Origin: Bacteroidales bacterium UBA4347
Lineage (GTDB): Bacteria > Bacteroidota > Bacteroidia > Bacteroidales > P3
DNA length: 14,033 bases
NCBI GenBank assembly: GCA_002394185.1
Contig: DGTB01000192.1
Span: 1 to 14,033 of the forward strand
Reading direction: 5' to 3'
Below the pieces are notes generated by a model. That model did no database searches, was not told the origin of the DNA, and was given only the letters and a program-made list of their open reading frames with translations. How positions within the stretch are numbered: position 1 is the stretch's first letter; each line of letters opens with the position of its first letter. Below are positions 7,135-13,627 of this stretch, in pieces. Both the position numbers and the translations under genes were made by a program.

Positions 7135-7190
7135 TGTCTATATAGACACATTTTTTGCCAAAAAATTTCAGTGTTAACATTATTTAACAC
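7135..7190 (-). promoter_or_regulatory. Three back-to-back inverted repeats before the ECF sigma gene
   Basis: The entire gap between the trmO stop and the chosen sigma start is made of three perfect inverted repeats. They are TGTCTATATAGACA (7135-7148, ending one base before the ATG), ATTTTTTGCCAAAAAAT (7150-7166, 8-bp arms with a 1-bp centre), and GTGTTAACATTATTTAACAC (7171-7190, 7-bp arms; 8 bp if the flanking bases 7170 and 7191 are counted). Operator sites for a dimeric regulator or RNA hairpins acting on the start codon are both possible. The outer repeat followed by T-rich sequence might also weakly terminate the trmO transcript. Confidence 0.55.
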
Positions 7191-7876
7191 TATTTTTTTG
7201 ACACCGATTCACTTAAACCCTCTATTATCAACGTCTTACCCGACACAAAAAATTTCACCTCATAGCCGCCGAAGAGCATCGCATAGCGCCTCTCGGGGTC
7301 GTCCTGGTAGTGCGGACGGGGATCCTGGGCCAGCGACTGCCGCAGGGCCTGCGCCAACGCCACGGGCAGCGGGGCCAGCAACCCCTGGGGGTCGTCCACA
7401 CACAGGGCCTCGCCGGGGGCTTCCGATGCAAAACCGCTGCGCGCGCCGGGATGGCTGTCGGCATAGGCTATGTAGGGCTTGATGTCGTAGATGGGTGTGC
7501 CGTCCACCAGGTCGGCGCCTTCCACCGTCAGCACCATGCCCTCGCGCGCATCGTTCTCGATGGCCGCCAGGCGCACCGACGACAAGCCTACGGCATTGGG
7601 CCTGTAGGGGCTGCGCGTGGCGAAGACCCCTACCCTCTTGTTGCCCCCCAGGCGCGGCGGCCGCACCGTCGGGCTCCACTCCTGGCGGCCGTTGAGGTGG
7701 AACCCCCACAGCAGCCACACATAGTCGAAGCCCTCCAATCCGCGCACAGCCTCCGCCACCCGATACTCAGGCTCGAAGACCACCCGCGCACGGCTCTCCA
7801 CCAGTCCCGCCTGCCGCGGCACCCCGAATTTCGTCGCATAGGGACATTCAATATGGGCAATTTGTTTTAGTTCCAT
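7190..7876 (-). CDS. trmO: TrmO (TsaA/YaeB) tRNA t6A37 N6-methyltransferase
   Basis: The 228-residue product belongs to the TsaA-like beta-barrel family, represented in E. coli by TrmO, which uses S-adenosylmethionine to methylate t6A at position 37 of threonine tRNAs. The N-terminal domain carries the family blocks IECPYATKFGVPRQAGLV, LEGFDYVWLLWGFHLN and, most diagnostic, RSPYRPNAVGLSSVRL (residues 88-103). VDGTPIYDIKPYIAYADS completes the barrel. The C-terminal part (DDPERRYAMLFGGYEVKFFV) matches the smaller second domain. The ATG at 7876 is the right start: it shares its A with the TAA of the reductase gene (TAATG), so the two are translationally coupled. A much longer in-frame reading upstream only crosses the reductase gene out of frame. 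Confidence 0.93.
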   Translation of the reverse strand: MELKQIAHIECPYATKFGVPRQAGLVESRARVVFEPEYRVAEAVRGLEGFDYVWLLWGFHLNGRQEWSPTVRPPRLGGNKRVGVFATRSPYRPNAVGLSSVRLAAIENDAREGMVLTVEGADLVDGTPIYDIKPYIAYADSHPGARSGFASEAPGEALCVDDPQGLLAPLPVALAQALRQSLAQDPRPHYQDDPERRYAMLFGGYEVKFFVSGKTLIIEGLSESVSKK

Positions 7877-8895
7877 TACCGCTGGCGGTTCTTCCAGAAC
7901 TCCATGAAATCCTCCTTGTTGCGCACCAGGAGGTTGGGGGTGTCGAGGCCGTAGGGGCAGTGCTGCACACAGTGGTTGCAATGCAGGCAGCCGTCGATTT
8001 TCATCATCTCGCGGTACCACTCTTCGGTGAGGTAGACGCTGTGGGGCGCGCGGCGCAGGAAGAGCGACATGCGGTTGCAGTCCTGAATCTGTATGCCCGC
8101 CGGGCAGGGCTGGCAGTAGCCGCAGCCGCGGCAGAAGTCGCCGCTGAGTTCGCGACGGTCCTTCTCTATCACGGCCTCCATCTCGGCGGTGAGCACCGGC
8201 GGGTTGTCCTGATAGGAGAGCCATTCGTCGAGCTCGCTCTCTTTCTGTATGCCCCAGATGGGGGCCACGTTGTACTGCGCCAGCCAGGCGTAGGCCACGT
8301 CGCTGTGGGTGATGAGGCCGCCGCTGAGGCCCTTCATGCAGATGAAGCCCATGCCGGCATCGAGGGCACGGCGCACAATGTCGTGGTCGGCCTCCGAAGC
8401 CAGGTAGGAGAAGGGGTACTGCAGCGTCTCGTAGAGGCCGCTCTCGATGGCTTCGAGGGCCACATGCTGGCGGTGGTTGGTGATGCCGATGTGGCGCACC
8501 TTGCCCTGGCGCCGGGCCTCGAGCATGGCCTCGTAGAGGCCGCTGCCGTCGCCGGGCTTGGGGCAGAACGGCAGGTTGTGGAACTGGTAGAGGTCCACAT
8601 AATCCGTCCGCAGCAACCCGAGGCTCGTCTCCAGGTCTTTCCAGAATCCTTCGGCCGTGGTGGCACCGGTCTTGGTGCTGATGATGATCTCGCTGCGACG
8701 GCCTTCGAAAGCCGCGCCCAGCTTGGCCTCGCTGTCGGTATAGAAGCGGGCGGTGTCGAAATAGTACATGCCGCCGGCCAAGGCGCGGCGCAGGAGGCGC
8801 ACGGCGTCGGCCTCGCTGATGCGTTGTATGGGCAGAGCCCCGAAACCGTTGCGCGGCACCACAAGGCCGCTGCGTCCAAGGGTAATTGTATCCAT
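7876..8895 (-). CDS. Aldo/keto reductase with C-terminal 2x[4Fe-4S] ferredoxin module
   Basis: The 339-residue protein is an AKR-fold oxidoreductase with the complete catalytic tetrad D47, Y52, K75 and H106, in the contexts YYFDTARFY, IISTKTG and LYQFHN. The C-terminal part adds two Cys clusters, C255-x2-C258-x2-C261-x2-C264-P and C303-x2-C306-x2-C309-x3-C313-P, suited to bind two [4Fe-4S] clusters. This AKR-ferredoxin layout is common in anaerobes and suggests electron exchange with ferredoxin-like partners as well as NAD(P)H; the substrate is unknown. The N-terminus MDTITLGRSGLVVPRNGFGA is the classic AKR beginning, which supports the ATG at 8895. Its stop overlaps the trmO start by one base. 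No convincing -7 box is visible upstream in the 8896-9299 region. Confidence 0.94.
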   Translation of the reverse strand: MDTITLGRSGLVVPRNGFGALPIQRISEADAVRLLRRALAGGMYYFDTARFYTDSEAKLGAAFEGRRSEIIISTKTGATTAEGFWKDLETSLGLLRTDYVDLYQFHNLPFCPKPGDGSGLYEAMLEARRQGKVRHIGITNHRQHVALEAIESGLYETLQYPFSYLASEADHDIVRRALDAGMGFICMKGLSGGLITHSDVAYAWLAQYNVAPIWGIQKESELDEWLSYQDNPPVLTAEMEAVIEKDRRELSGDFCRGCGYCQPCPAGIQIQDCNRMSLFLRRAPHSVYLTEEWYREMMKIDGCLHCNHCVQHCPYGLDTPNLLVRNKEDFMEFWKNRQR

Positions 8896-9004
8896 CTGTA
8901 TTGCGTTTTTCTGTTTTATACCATGATAACTCCCTTCGGCACTTTTTATTGTGTGCCCCGGCAGAAAAAAACACCGCCACCCGGGAGGGGCATAAGAGGT
9001 GTCC

Positions 9005-9124
9005 GATACGGCCGTTCTTATATTGTTCTTATATCGTTCTCATATTGTTCGCATATTGTTCTTATATTCTGGATATAAGAACAATATAAGAACAATATGT
9101 AAACAATATAAGAACGGCCGTATC
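9005..9124. repeat. 120-bp inverted element made of 11-bp tandem repeats
   Basis: Five 11-bp units of consensus TTCTTATATTG run head to tail from 9015 to 9069, with one or two changes per inner unit. They are followed by four units in inverse orientation (consensus CAATATAAGAA) from 9071 to 9114. The whole is bounded by GATACGGCCG (9005-9014) and its exact inverse CGGCCGTATC (9115-9124). The outermost 21 bp on each side (9005-9025 and 9104-9124) are perfect inverse copies. As RNA it would fold into a long hairpin; as DNA the 11-bp period is close to one helical turn. Function unknown: regulator-binding array, bidirectional terminator, or dispersed repeat. Confidence 0.85.
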
Positions 9125-9127
9125 TGG

Positions 9128-9177
9128 GGCCTATCGGGTCCCCTTTCCAAGGGGGAGGGAGGCCATCGGGAAAGGGG
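9128..9177. repeat. Small palindromic repeat with alternative hairpins
   Basis: CCCCTT-TCC-AAGGGG (9140-9154) forms a 6-bp stem with a 3-nt loop. The same left arm, extended to CCCCTTTCC (9140-9148), can instead pair with GGAAAGGGG (9169-9177), and GGCCT (9128-9132) with AGGCC (9160-9164). It resembles the short CCCCTTT...AAGGGGG intergenic palindromes dispersed in many bacterial genomes. Confidence 0.5.
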
Positions 9178-9186
9178 CGAAATATA

Positions 9187-9229
9187 GTTAAATAATGTTA
9201 AAAAATGCCTTTGTGGTAAATTTTTTGGC
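9187..9229 (+). promoter_or_regulatory. Two-block motif shared with the other ECF sigma gene
   Basis: Block 1 GTTAAATAATGTTAA (9187-9201) and block 2 AAATTTTTTGGC (9218-9229) are separated by 16 bp. Both occur unchanged, in the same order and in the same orientation relative to the gene, before the minus-strand ECF sigma gene (7188-7174 and 7168-7157), separated there by 5 bp. This suggests a common regulator, or one sigma factor acting on both. Confidence 0.6.
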
Positions 9230-9260
9230 CTTTTGATGCTATTATATAAGTGAAAAGGTA

Positions 9261-9268
9261 TAATTTTG
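9261..9268 (+). promoter_or_regulatory. -7 promoter box for the 9300 sigma operon
   Basis: TAATTTTG matches the Bacteroidota -7 consensus TAnnTTTG and lies 31 bp before the ATG at 9300. No TTTG is placed at the ideal 19-bp distance; the nearest is 9232-9235, 25 bp upstream. So the -33 part is weak, and an activator or an alternative sigma factor may be needed. Confidence 0.5.
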
Positions 9269-9299
9269 CACTTTCATAAGCAGGGGTTCCTTATGGACT

Positions 9300-9788
9300 A
9301 TGGAGGATGCCGAGAAGACATATAAACAGCTGGTCAACAGCAATATCAACCTGATACGCGAACGGTGCTGGTACTATTCCGGCACCGACAAGCGCCTCTT
9401 TGCCGAGTTGCTGCACGAGGTAATGTGCGACCTGTGGGCCTCCATCGACCTCTACGACCCCACCTATGCCCCTGCGCAGCAGCGGCGGTGGGTGCGCGAG
9501 CGCTGCCGCGGCGTCTACACGCGCCATCGCCGCCTGTTCTACCCCAGCCTGCTGCCCCTCGACGAGGAGTGGCCGGAGGACATAAGCGACCAAGAGCTGC
9601 GCGAGAGCGTCGACGAGCTGGCCGAGGACCTCGACGCCGGCGAGCGCCGCCTGCTGGAGCTCCTGCTGCAGGGCTACAACCACGGCGAAAGCGCGCGGAA
9701 GCTCGCCCTGAGCCCTGCCGCCGTCACCAAGCGCTACCGCCGCATGATAGAAAAGATGAAACAACGATACAAAAACCTGAACCTATGA
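9300..9788 (+). CDS. Divergent ECF-type sigma factor
   Basis: The 162-residue product has the size and plan of an ECF sigma factor, but with a less typical sequence than the one at 6612. The N-terminal half (NINLIRERCWYYSGTDKRLF, then AELLHEVMCDLWASIDLYDP) corresponds to region 2. Residues about 113-155 (LDAGERRLLELLLQGYNHGE, SARKLALSPAAVTKRYRRMI) form a region-4 helix-turn-helix. An acidic linker, PLDEEWPEDISDQELRESVD, lies between. Start: ATG 9300, which opens the only frame with these domains; an ATG at 9293 is out of frame. It overlaps the next gene by ATGA, the pattern of a sigma/anti-sigma pair. A -7 box lies 31 bp upstream and the 15-bp and 12-bp blocks shared with the other sigma gene lie further up. 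Confidence 0.85.
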   Translation: MEDAEKTYKQLVNSNINLIRERCWYYSGTDKRLFAELLHEVMCDLWASIDLYDPTYAPAQQRRWVRERCRGVYTRHRRLFYPSLLPLDEEWPEDISDQELRESVDELAEDLDAGERRLLELLLQGYNHGESARKLALSPAAVTKRYRRMIEKMKQRYKNLNL

Positions 9789-10102
9789 ACAACGCATTGC
9801 AAGATAAGAATCTCCGCCGGCTGGCGCTCGGTGTTGTCCGGCGGCGTGCCGGGGGGAGCCCCGTCGGAGAGATGGAGGCCGCGCTGGCCGCCGACAATCG
9901 TCGGTGGCTGTACCGCCGCTCGTGTGCCGCCTGGCGTCGCCGAGTGGCCCTGGCAGCGGTGCTGCTGGCACTCGCCGTGGCCCTGCCCACGGCGGCACGC
10001 CTCACCGTGTCCCACGGCATAGTCACCTCCACCGGCGACCCCCGTGAGGCCGTCCTCGACGTGTACTACGTGCTCGAAAACCAGAACAACCCCATGGCAT
10101 GA
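9785..10102 (+). CDS. Small single-pass membrane protein, possible anti-sigma factor
   Basis: The 105-residue protein has a basic cytoplasmic part (residues 1-52, very Arg-rich), one transmembrane helix (about 53-72, VALAAVLLALAVALPTAARL) and a short external tail of about 33 residues. Position directly behind an ECF sigma gene, with ATGA overlap, and an N-in/C-out topology suggest an anti-sigma factor, but no known anti-sigma domain is recognisable. The tail ends in EAVLDVYYVLENQNN, which resembles QAFIDVFYTIDDES in the lipoprotein encoded two genes downstream. It overlaps the next gene by ATGA as well. The true start is ATG 9785; a longer in-frame reading upstream only runs through the sigma gene in another frame. 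Confidence 0.75.
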   Translation: MNNALQDKNLRRLALGVVRRRAGGSPVGEMEAALAADNRRWLYRRSCAAWRRRVALAAVLLALAVALPTAARLTVSHGIVTSTGDPREAVLDVYYVLENQNNPMA

Positions 10103-10581
10103 ACCGTCGTCGTTTATACTGGATACTCGTTGTGGCGCTCAGCCTTGCGGCCGCAGGTCTTGCCTTGTGGTTGCCGCGCTATGCTGCCGCCCACCGTGTC
10201 AGCGACCTCTACCGCACCTATGCCGACAACCCCCACCTCACCGTGGCCCATATCGAGGACTTCCCCGTCAACGACACCCTGACCGTCAACGTCACCACCC
10301 TCACCGCCCTCGACTCCGTCGGCTGGGAGTCCCTTAAAAGCGATTTTTCCATCCCGAAACTACCCGACTTTTTTCAGCATGAGATAGACGGTGGCAAGGA
10401 CCTAATACTGACATATCTTGCTCCGAAAGAAGACCCCCGACTTGGAATGGACACAATAGACATGTGTAACAATAATGTAATCGGAATATCTTATATCAAG
10501 CGTTCCGTGAGTGTTTTTTATACCGAAACAGAGTCGCAGCAGGACGATGTCCTGCATTACAGTTTAAAATTATCTAAATAA
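10099..10581 (+). CDS. Membrane-anchored protein of unknown function
   Basis: The 160-residue product starts MNRRRLYWILVVALSLAAAG, an uncleaved signal anchor or signal peptide (hydrophobic to about residue 25). A periplasmic part of about 130 residues follows, with alternating hydrophobic positions that suggest beta structure (for example VIGISYIKRSVSVFYTETES near the end). I recognise no family. It overlaps the small membrane protein gene by ATGA and is followed after 9 bp by a lipoprotein gene, so it belongs to the sigma operon. Codons are strongly C/G-ending up to about base 10330 and clearly more A/T-ending after it, so the two halves have different composition. Confidence 0.8.
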   Translation: MNRRRLYWILVVALSLAAAGLALWLPRYAAAHRVSDLYRTYADNPHLTVAHIEDFPVNDTLTVNVTTLTALDSVGWESLKSDFSIPKLPDFFQHEIDGGKDLILTYLAPKEDPRLGMDTIDMCNNNVIGISYIKRSVSVFYTETESQQDDVLHYSLKLSK

Positions 10582-10590
10582 TAAATAAAT

Positions 10591-10998
10591 ATGAATAAAA
10601 CAACACGAACCGTTGCCCTTTTTGCAGGGCTGAGCCTGGTGGCAGTCGGCTGCCAGAAAGAAGACATTGTTAAATTAAATGTAGCTGGTGAAGAAACGCA
10701 AGCTTTCATTGATGTTTTTTACACTATTGATGACGAAAGCCTGCATGCCACCTTCGATGACGAGCAGTCGTGGAATGCATTTCTTCATCGCTTATTCACT
10801 CTCGCTGAAGAAGGGCACAATGTCAGCTTTGGAGACAAAAGAATGGAAAGTTTTGTTACCAAAGAAGTTCTCACTTATACAACCACGAGTCAACCGGAAG
10901 CCATGGAATGGGCTGACAGAAAGTTTAAGGCTGGATACAAGGTCATGGTGAATTACGACGAGAAAACAGGTATTTACACCTGTGTGGCAATCAAATAG
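10591..10998 (+). CDS. Small lipoprotein of unknown function
   Basis: The 135-residue product has a lipoprotein signal peptide MNKTTRTVALFAGLSLVAVGC with Cys21 as the acylated residue. The mature part of about 115 residues is acidic and contains QAFIDVFYTIDDESLHATF and SWNAFLHRLFTLAEEGHNVS; helix and strand are mixed and no domain is recognised. It follows the membrane-anchored protein by 9 bp and is probably the last gene of the sigma operon, since a 133-bp gap follows. The segment AFIDVFYTI is similar to the C-terminal tail of the small membrane protein encoded at 9785, which hints at a shared interaction surface or an old duplication. Expected location is the outer or inner membrane, facing the periplasm. 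Confidence 0.82.
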   Translation: MNKTTRTVALFAGLSLVAVGCQKEDIVKLNVAGEETQAFIDVFYTIDDESLHATFDDEQSWNAFLHRLFTLAEEGHNVSFGDKRMESFVTKEVLTYTTTSQPEAMEWADRKFKAGYKVMVNYDEKTGIYTCVAIK

Positions 10999-11029
10999 AA
11001 ACCCTTAATAACCTGAAAAACCTATGAAA

Positions 11030-11037
11030 TACATTTG
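11030..11037 (+). promoter_or_regulatory. Possible -7 box for the 11132 gene
   Basis: TACATTTG matches TAnnTTTG and lies in the 133-bp gap, 94 bp before the ATG at 11132. There is no TTTG 19 bp upstream, and a match of this kind is easily found by chance in AT-rich DNA. Confidence 0.3.
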
Positions 11038-11131
11038 ATTTGGCCCTTGGCGAAAAAAGTGCGTCAGTCGTACAAGGGTTAGAGAAAAGGCGCAGTTATT
11101 TAAAATCATCAATAACCATAATAATTACACT

Positions 11132-12520
11132 ATGAACAAAATCAATTTAGAAAGCAGTGGTAAACAAAAGTCTGCTGCATGGAAAACAAGAGTGTTTCTG
11201 TTTTGGGTCTGCCTGTTGTTGCCGATGACAGTGTCTGGCCAGGAGATGATTAGGGCTATATATGATGCGACGACCGATGTCACTATGGCGCGTATGGTGA
11301 CGCCGTATCAGAAATGGATAGTGTATAGCGAAAACAACAAGATGTCTCTTTTTGGGTGTATGGATACCTCCGGGTATAGCAATATCTTTGTGAAAACACA
11401 ACAACATCTCCATGTCAATGATATGGAGATTGTGGGGCAAACGTTGTATTTTTGCGGGTCTATGTTTAACTATGATATCATGGAGGATGTCGGCGTTGTG
11501 GGCTTTTTTGATATTCGTAGCTTTGACACCCCATCGTCTATGGTCGTGAATTACATTTTCTTCAATGAATTTGCTGAGCTCAAGAAGCTGGTCTATTACG
11601 TGAAGGAATCGACCAAACATATTTGTATGATAGGTACTGGAAAGGACCAACGCGATTACATGGCGGATGCCTATTTGTTTTTTGGAGATGAGCAGCCTGT
11701 CTACTATTGGGCGAGGTCATGGATGTATCTGCCTAATTTCGATGCCGTTTTTGATGACATTACATCATATTACGACGATATTGTTGTATCTGCAAGGATT
11801 GAGGATTCAACAGAGGTTCAGATATGCTTTATTCAGAAGACCCCGGTGATCAATTCTCCGTTCTTTTTCACGGTCAGTTTGGAAACAGTAAAAATTCCAA
11901 ATGTACCAATGAATTCTGTGTTGCTACAAACAAACAGATATAATTTGTATGCGTTCTATCGAAGTGGAGCATATCTGGATGTGTGTCAATTTAATGGTCG
12001 AAATAACAATACCTCGCTGCGTATTCCTGTCCTCCATACAGGGGGATTGTTTGCGGAATACTTCAAGTTGAAAGATGTATGTGTTGACATTTACGAAAGA
12101 GATGAGATGAGTGCACTCATAGCAAAAACAGAGGGATTGTTAACCACCCATCGTATTTACCATATCCCCCAATCTTTGTTCCCCGCAGGAGGTGTTGTAA
12201 ATGCACATGAATACAGCCATCTGATGCCCTATATTCCAATGACACTCTGTGGTGGAAAGAATAATCATACTATTACAATGGGCAGATATATGGGGAACTG
12301 GGGTATGGCCAGAGTGGTGAATTCAATATATGGACAGTGTACAGGCAAGGTTGAATCGAAAACGAGAGAGAAGGATCATGGATATAATCCTAAGGATAGG
12401 GAATACAGGAGATTTAATGGCGACGCAGAGCTTTTAAGCATGCCTGTGTCTGTGTTGGACTATACGGTGTTTCAGGAGTGTGGTGACTACTATATGAAAG
12501 AAGACATTAATAAACAATAA
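11132..12520 (+). CDS. Exported protein of unknown function
   Basis: The 462-residue product has a long basic N-region, then VFLFWVCLLLPMTVSGQ, a signal peptide probably cut after SGQ. There is no lipobox and no T9SS C-terminal sorting domain. The body shows recurring short strands of the type YQKWIVYSENNKMSLFGCMD, EIVGQTLYFCGSMF and KHICMIGTGK; such spacing would fit a beta-propeller-like fold, but this is a guess. I recognise no family. The gene is distinctly AT-rich next to the sigma genes. Its stop is 12 bp before the ATG of the T9SS cargo gene, so the two are probably cotranscribed. Whether they share a transcript with the lipoprotein 133 bp upstream is open. Confidence 0.83.
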   Translation: MNKINLESSGKQKSAAWKTRVFLFWVCLLLPMTVSGQEMIRAIYDATTDVTMARMVTPYQKWIVYSENNKMSLFGCMDTSGYSNIFVKTQQHLHVNDMEIVGQTLYFCGSMFNYDIMEDVGVVGFFDIRSFDTPSSMVVNYIFFNEFAELKKLVYYVKESTKHICMIGTGKDQRDYMADAYLFFGDEQPVYYWARSWMYLPNFDAVFDDITSYYDDIVVSARIEDSTEVQICFIQKTPVINSPFFFTVSLETVKIPNVPMNSVLLQTNRYNLYAFYRSGAYLDVCQFNGRNNNTSLRIPVLHTGGLFAEYFKLKDVCVDIYERDEMSALIAKTEGLLTTHRIYHIPQSLFPAGGVVNAHEYSHLMPYIPMTLCGGKNNHTITMGRYMGNWGMARVVNSIYGQCTGKVESKTREKDHGYNPKDREYRRFNGDAELLSMPVSVLDYTVFQECGDYYMKEDINKQ

Positions 12521-12532
12521 AAAAACATAGTT

Positions 12533-13561
12533 ATGAAAAAGATTTCGATTATTTTGTTGGCCATGTTGCCGATGGCGGCGGGATGGGCTCAGGACACTGT
12601 TCAGAGTTGTTTGAAAGACAACTATTTCATGGACATGGTTCCCAACCTTGAGAGCGACTGGCATATCAGTTACGGAACCATATACGGGGATGGATGCGGA
12701 GTGGTGACCAAAGAGATGCATGCAAAGGATTCGCTGAAGATATACGGTGTGGCGGCGTGCCTGATGACTGAGTTCGACGATTCCTATCTTCCGGCAAGCG
12801 GAGACTGGACTCCGTCGGAATGGTGGGAGGAGTTCTGGTCCCGGTTTCAGGACACCACGCTGGACGAATGCTATGAGTATCTCGGCATCTATCTTAAGGA
12901 CAGCAGCAGTGATCTTGTGCCGCACCGCGAGGTGATGGTGCACAGGAAATACGACACGGCGGCCTACTATGTGGAGACAGGCAAATACTGGAGATTCAAC
13001 CCCAATTATGTCTATGCAATGTACGAGAAGTATTTCGACAGTGCCATAGTCGTGAGCGGCAAATTCTATGTGGGAACCACGCAGCGCTCGTCTCAGGACG
13101 CGGAAATCCATATGTCTTTCACCCCGAGGGTCATGGAGGGGCTGGGACTGCATGAGTATCATGTCTGGAAGTATTGCTGGCCCAGCTCAGGGGATGTGCA
13201 TTGGGTGTGGCCGAACATGCCGTCGTCGCAGGACAAGTTCTATCTGATATTCCCCATCCTCACGCCCGACCCCAATGCCCCTACGGAGGAGCCTGGCGAC
13301 ACGACGGGCATCGGGGTGGCGGACATGGTGAGCCGCTACGTGAGTGTGCAGCCCAATCCGGCGACGGCGGAGGCCCGTGTGCTGTCGAGCTTCGGCATCG
13401 ATCGTGTGGAGGTTTTCAATGGCGAGGGGCAGCGTGTGGCGGAGCTCCGCGGCGAAGGGACGGAGATGGGTCTCGACGTGCGCGGCTGGGCTGCGGGCGC
13501 CTACCTGCTGCGTGTTGCCACGCCCATGGGCACCACGACGAAGAAGCTGTTGGTGCGCTGA
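12533..13561 (+). CDS. Secreted protein with T9SS type A sorting domain
   Basis: The 342-residue product begins MKKISIILLAMLPMAAGWAQ, a signal peptide probably cut after WAQ. A body of about 240 residues has no family I recognise; it is rich in Trp, Tyr and Asp and includes GDWTPSEWWEEFWSRF. The C-terminal 75 or so residues form a T9SS type A domain: YVSVQPNPATAEARVLSSF, VEVFNGEGQRVAEL, LDVRGWAAGAYLLRV and a basic end, TTTKKLLVR. The protein should therefore cross the outer membrane by the T9SS and be released or attached to the surface. A linker with PNAPTEEPGDTTGIG separates the two parts. It lies 12 bp after the 462-residue exported protein gene. GC content rises in the sorting-domain part. 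Confidence 0.9.
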   Translation: MKKISIILLAMLPMAAGWAQDTVQSCLKDNYFMDMVPNLESDWHISYGTIYGDGCGVVTKEMHAKDSLKIYGVAACLMTEFDDSYLPASGDWTPSEWWEEFWSRFQDTTLDECYEYLGIYLKDSSSDLVPHREVMVHRKYDTAAYYVETGKYWRFNPNYVYAMYEKYFDSAIVVSGKFYVGTTQRSSQDAEIHMSFTPRVMEGLGLHEYHVWKYCWPSSGDVHWVWPNMPSSQDKFYLIFPILTPDPNAPTEEPGDTTGIGVADMVSRYVSVQPNPATAEARVLSSFGIDRVEVFNGEGQRVAELRGEGTEMGLDVRGWAAGAYLLRVATPMGTTTKKLLVR

Positions 13562-13627
13562 GCGCCGGTGGGAGCGCGGCGGTGCACTTCCCGGCGGCAT
13601 GCAGGAGGGGGCGTGTGGAGATTTTTT

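Larger units (their letters stand above)
8896..9299. other. 404-bp intergenic region between divergent genes
   Basis: No coding sequence is supported here. From left to right it holds: a GC-rich stretch with a weak TGCCCC/GGGGCA repeat (8954-8959, 8987-8992); a 120-bp inverted element made of 11-bp repeats (9005-9124); a palindromic CCCCTT element (9128-9177); the two blocks shared with the other sigma gene (9187-9201, 9218-9229); and a -7 box (9261-9268) before the ECF sigma gene. Confidence 0.85.

Noticed and set aside
7877..8980. Long N-terminal extension of trmO in frame through the reductase gene
   Set aside because: The extension is Arg/Pro/His-rich out-of-frame reading of the AKR gene; TrmO family proteins begin at the ATG at 7876.
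8954..8992. TGCCCC/GGGGCA hairpin before the reductase gene
   Set aside because: A 6-bp stem with a 27-nt loop in GC-rich DNA is weak and not tied to a T tract or promoter.
9015..9114. CRISPR array
   Set aside because: Units are only 11 bp, contiguous without spacers, and half of them are inverted.
9365..9784. Upstream extension of the small membrane protein through the second sigma gene
   Set aside because: Arg/Pro/Ala-rich out-of-frame reading of the sigma gene; ATG 9785 with ATGA overlap is far more likely.
11000..11080. Terminator from AACCCTT/AAGGGTT or CCCTTG/CAAGGG repeats after the lipoprotein gene
   Set aside because: Stems of 6-7 bp with loops of about 23 and 67 nt and no T tract after them; probably chance.
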